The translations under genes were made by a program, and so were the position numbers. This document shows, piece by piece, positions 6,622 to 8,431 of a stretch of DNA of 8,431 bases (within the stretch, counting starts at the first letter, position 1; every line of letters begins with the position of its first letter). The notes beneath the pieces were generated by a model. That model searched no databases. It had not been told where the DNA came from and saw only the letters and a program-made list of their open reading frames with translations. Origin of the DNA: an uncultured beta proteobacterium (GTDB lineage Bacteria > Pseudomonadota > Gammaproteobacteria > Burkholderiales > Rhodocyclaceae); the NCBI GenBank assembly GCA_903917505.1, contig CAIXAY010000384.1, positions 1 through 8,431 of the forward strand, written 5' to 3'.

Positions 6622-7316
6622 TGCTCGAACAACTGAAACAGGAAGTGCTGGAAGCCAACCTCGAACTGCCGAAGCTCGGCCTCGTCGACTTCACCTGGGG
6701 AAACGTCAGCGGCAAGGATCCGGAAACCGGCGCCATCGTCATCAAACCAAGCGGCGTCGCCTATGAAACGATGCGGGCCGAAGACATGGTCGTCGTCGAC
6801 CGTGACGGCAAGACCTTGGACGGCAAGCTCAAGCCCTCTTCCGATCTGGCCACGCACGTCGAACTCTACCGTCACTTTCCCTCGCTCGGCGGCATCGTTC
6901 ATACCCACTCCACCTGGGCTACCGTCTGGGCACAAGCCTGCCGCGGCATACCGGCATTCGGCACGACCCATGCCGACTATTTTTACGGTGAGATCCCGTG
7001 CACGGGCATCCTGTCCGAGCAGCGGACGGCCGGGCACTACGAAGCCGAAACCGGTTTGGCCATCATCGAACGCTTCCGCGAAGGCAAGATCGACCCGCAG
7101 AGCATGCCGGTCGTTCTCGTCGCCAACCATGGACCGTTCGCCTGGGGCAAGGATGCCAACGATGCCGTCCACAACGCCGCCGTTCTCGAACTGACCGCGC
7201 GCATGGCGCTGTTGACGCTGCAACTGGACAGCCAACGTCCATCAATGCCGCAACACTTGCTGAACAAGCATTTCTTCCGCAAACACGGGCCCGGCGCATA
7301 CTACGGCCAGGATTGA
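6621..7316 (+). CDS. araD: L-ribulose-5-phosphate 4-epimerase (AraD/UlaF/SgbE family)
   Basis: Class II aldolase-like epimerase that converts L-ribulose-5-P to D-xylulose-5-P, the exit to the pentose phosphate pathway. The protein has 231 aa, the same length as E. coli AraD. Motifs: TWGNVS (25-30), IKPSGV (41-46), KPSSD (71-75), the zinc ligands H94 and H96 in GIVHTHS and H170 in [15 protein letters not shown] (117-123) with the catalytic acid D119, and the C-terminal AYYGQ with Y228. All metal-binding and catalytic residues known for AraD are therefore kept, one position lower than in E. coli. The start at 6621 overlaps the stop of the 3-epimerase and has AAGGAGG at 6605-6611, an ideal Shine-Dalgarno. 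Pairing with a 3-epimerase rather than with araA/araB argues for the L-xylulose/ula-type route and not arabinose, so UlaF/SgbE is an equally fair name. Confidence 0.95.
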   Translation: MLEQLKQEVLEANLELPKLGLVDFTWGNVSGKDPETGAIVIKPSGVAYETMRAEDMVVVDRDGKTLDGKLKPSSDLATHVELYRHFPSLGGIVHTHSTWATVWAQACRGIPAFGTTHADYFYGEIPCTGILSEQRTAGHYEAETGLAIIERFREGKIDPQSMPVVLVANHGPFAWGKDANDAVHNAAVLELTARMALLTLQLDSQRPSMPQHLLNKHFFRKHGPGAYYGQD

Positions 7317-7331
7317 CCTGCGCGCGGACGG

Positions 7332-7359
7332 CCCCGGGGAACTGCATTGCGCACCGGGG
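7332..7359. terminator. Weak hairpin in the gap between convergent araD and deoR genes
   Basis: CCCCGG (7332-7337) and CCGGGG (7354-7359) can pair across a 16-nt loop within the 94-bp gap between two convergent genes. A shared bidirectional terminator would be expected here, but neither strand shows a U-tract. The left arm is also self-complementary (CCCCGGGG), so the fold is uncertain. Confidence 0.25.
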
Positions 7360-7410
7360 GTTCAGCGCTGATTCAGTATTCGGGCGCGTGCAACAGCCTC
7401 ACATGCAAGG

Positions 7411-8211
7411 CTATGCTTCCTCCTTGACCCGAATCACGCAAAGCCCGGCCTCTTCAAGCTCCTCGCAGAACGAGGCCGGCGTTCCCCAGTCGGTGACAAT
7501 CATGTCGATCCGGCTCAAAGGACAGGTCAGGAAGCTGGAGACGCAATTCATCTTGGTGTGATCGGCAACCAGCACCACTTTGCCGCCGGAATTCTCGATC
7601 ATCGCCTTGTTTACGCTTGTTTCCTGGTACACCGCCGTCGTACATCCCTTGCGGATGCTAATGCCATTAATGCCCAGCACGGTAAAGCTGGAGAAGATGT
7701 TGTGCAATCCCGCGATCGTCAGATCGCCAACCAAAGACTTCGACTGGGCGCGATAATCTCCTCCGAGCAAAATCAGTTCTTGCTGCGGATCGAGATCCAG
7801 ACCAAGGCAGGCCGCATTGTTGGTGACAATGCGAACCTTCTTGCCGTACAAATGCCGGACGACTTCGAGCGTCGTCGATCCGGCATTGATGAAGATCGTT
7901 TCGTTTTCCGCCACCAGCGACGCCACATACCGGCCGATCAAAGCCTTTTCCAGCTTGGCCACATGATCCTTGGCGTCAAAAAACTCTTCCAGGCGCAAGC
8001 CGGCTATGGATACGGCGCCGCCGCGCGTGCGCTCCAGAAACTTTTCCTTGGCGAGAGCATCGAGGTCGCGCCGAATCGTAATTTTCGACACGCCAAACTC
8101 CGTCGCCAGCTCATCGGCCGAAACCGACTGTCGCTGGTAGAGCAACTCCAGGATCTTCTTGTGCCGGTAATTATTGATGGTCGAGATCGAGCGACTGCTG
8201 ACCTTTTTCAC
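7411..8211 (-). CDS. DeoR-family transcriptional regulator (sugar-phosphate-responsive repressor)
   Basis: DeoR proteins are usually repressors of sugar catabolism released by a phosphorylated sugar. From the GTG at 8211 the product has 266 aa, the normal length. The N-terminal winged helix-turn-helix spans about 17-68, with the family signature LATEFGVSKITIRRDLDAL (35-53) and RTRGGAV (61-67). The C-terminal sensor domain (DeoRC, isomerase-like fold) carries INAGSTTLEVVRHL, VTNN, LLGGDYR and ADHTKM, which line the sugar-phosphate site in relatives. I chose GTG 8211 because it overlaps the kinase stop as GTGA and has GGGAG 8 bp upstream; an in-frame ATG at 8226 adds MGDPS but has no Shine-Dalgarno. 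It is cotranscribed with the kinase and faces the epimerase operon, so its likely targets are the pentulose genes and perhaps the MFS gene. The effector may be L-xylulose-5-P or L-ribulose-5-P (inference). Confidence 0.92.
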   Translation of the reverse strand: MKKVSSRSISTINNYRHKKILELLYQRQSVSADELATEFGVSKITIRRDLDALAKEKFLERTRGGAVSIAGLRLEEFFDAKDHVAKLEKALIGRYVASLVAENETIFINAGSTTLEVVRHLYGKKVRIVTNNAACLGLDLDPQQELILLGGDYRAQSKSLVGDLTIAGLHNIFSSFTVLGINGISIRKGCTTAVYQETSVNKAMIENSGGKVVLVADHTKMNCVSSFLTCPLSRIDMIVTDWGTPASFCEELEEAGLCVIRVKEEA

Positions 8212-8431
8212 GGATGGATCTCCCATTGAAACAGTTCGCGCAAAGCAGGTTCGCGAAGCGCCGCATAGAGCGCTCTGGACCGACGACACTGCGCATCATA
8301 AACCGTACGATGGCGGAGTTCCGGACGGTAGATCCTTACCGATCCCGCATCGCTGACGCGCTCGAAAGCCGCCTGATAGCTCGTGTCAAGGCCGACCGCC
8401 ACGGCGCCGGCAATCCAGGCGCCGAACGATG
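8208..8431 (-). CDS. FGGY-family carbohydrate kinase, C-terminal fragment (likely L-xylulokinase or L-ribulokinase)
   Basis: Only the last 73 residues lie in the window; the frame is open to its right edge. They begin SFGAWIAGAVAVGL, which matches the glycine/alanine-rich GAA-x-AAVAAG helix near the nucleotide site of FGGY_C domains, and continue with a Y-RPE---YD---R-RALYAALR pattern typical of the final helices of xylulo- and ribulokinases. The gene ends with TGA at 8210-8208, overlapping the GTG start of the DeoR gene by four bases, so the two are translationally coupled. A kinase here supplies the phosphorylated substrate for UlaE and AraD. The fragment is too short to separate L-xylulokinase (LyxK), L-ribulokinase (AraB) and D-xylulokinase. 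It carries no catalytic Asp, which lies upstream outside the window. Confidence 0.75.
   Translation of the reverse strand, partial: SFGAWIAGAVAVGLDTSYQAAFERVSDAGSVRIYRPELRHRTVYDAQCRRSRALYAALREPALRELFQWEIHP

Noticed and set aside
8224..8226. ATG at 8226 as the start of the DeoR gene
   Set aside because: No Shine-Dalgarno precedes it, whereas GTG 8211 has GGGAG at 8 bp and the typical GTGA overlap with the kinase stop.

Overview
The window looks like chromosomal DNA from a GC-rich proteobacterium, most likely a betaproteobacterium (Rhodocyclales-like is my guess; I matched no reference). The basis is the strong G/C preference at third codon positions, the style of the FolD and IorA/IorB proteins, and a dispersed ATTCCGGC/GCCGGAAT hairpin of a kind common in Proteobacteria. 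I see no rRNA, tRNA, CRISPR array, transposase or phage gene.

Left part (1-3256, all minus strand). This holds the 5' three quarters of folD (C1-folate metabolism), then an iorA-iorB operon for a two-subunit indolepyruvate:ferredoxin oxidoreductase. That enzyme decarboxylates aryl-pyruvates from aromatic amino acids to aryl-acetyl-CoA and reduces ferredoxin. iorA and iorB are 9 bp apart. A TATACT promoter candidate precedes iorA, and a perfect 12-bp hairpin lies between iorB and folD.

Middle (3257-5766). A 356-bp intergenic stretch holds the iorA promoter and a strong GC hairpin downstream of the next gene. That gene is an MFS transporter (3613-5028, minus) with an in-frame 57-bp duplication just after its start codon. 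It is followed by a 738-bp non-coding divergent region, part of it A-tract-rich, with several dyads. One is a clean 8-3-8 inverted repeat at 5685-5703, the best operator candidate in the window.

Right part (5767-8431). A pentulose-phosphate module. A 3-epimerase (UlaE/SgbU type) and a 4-epimerase (AraD/UlaF/SgbE type) overlap by one base and run rightward. A DeoR-family repressor and the C-terminal end of an FGGY sugar kinase run leftward, convergent with them, and overlap by four bases (GTGA).

How the genes may work together (inference). The MFS protein could import a pentulose, pentitol or related sugar. The FGGY kinase would phosphorylate L-xylulose or L-ribulose, UlaE would convert L-xylulose-5-P to L-ribulose-5-P, and AraD would convert that to D-xylulose-5-P for the pentose phosphate pathway. 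The DeoR protein would repress the set, with the operator at 5685-5703 and a matching half site in front of the transporter. No PTS, TRAP transporter, lactonase or decarboxylase of the classical ascorbate (ula) or yia-sgb systems is visible, so the substrate probably enters as a pentulose or its direct precursor.
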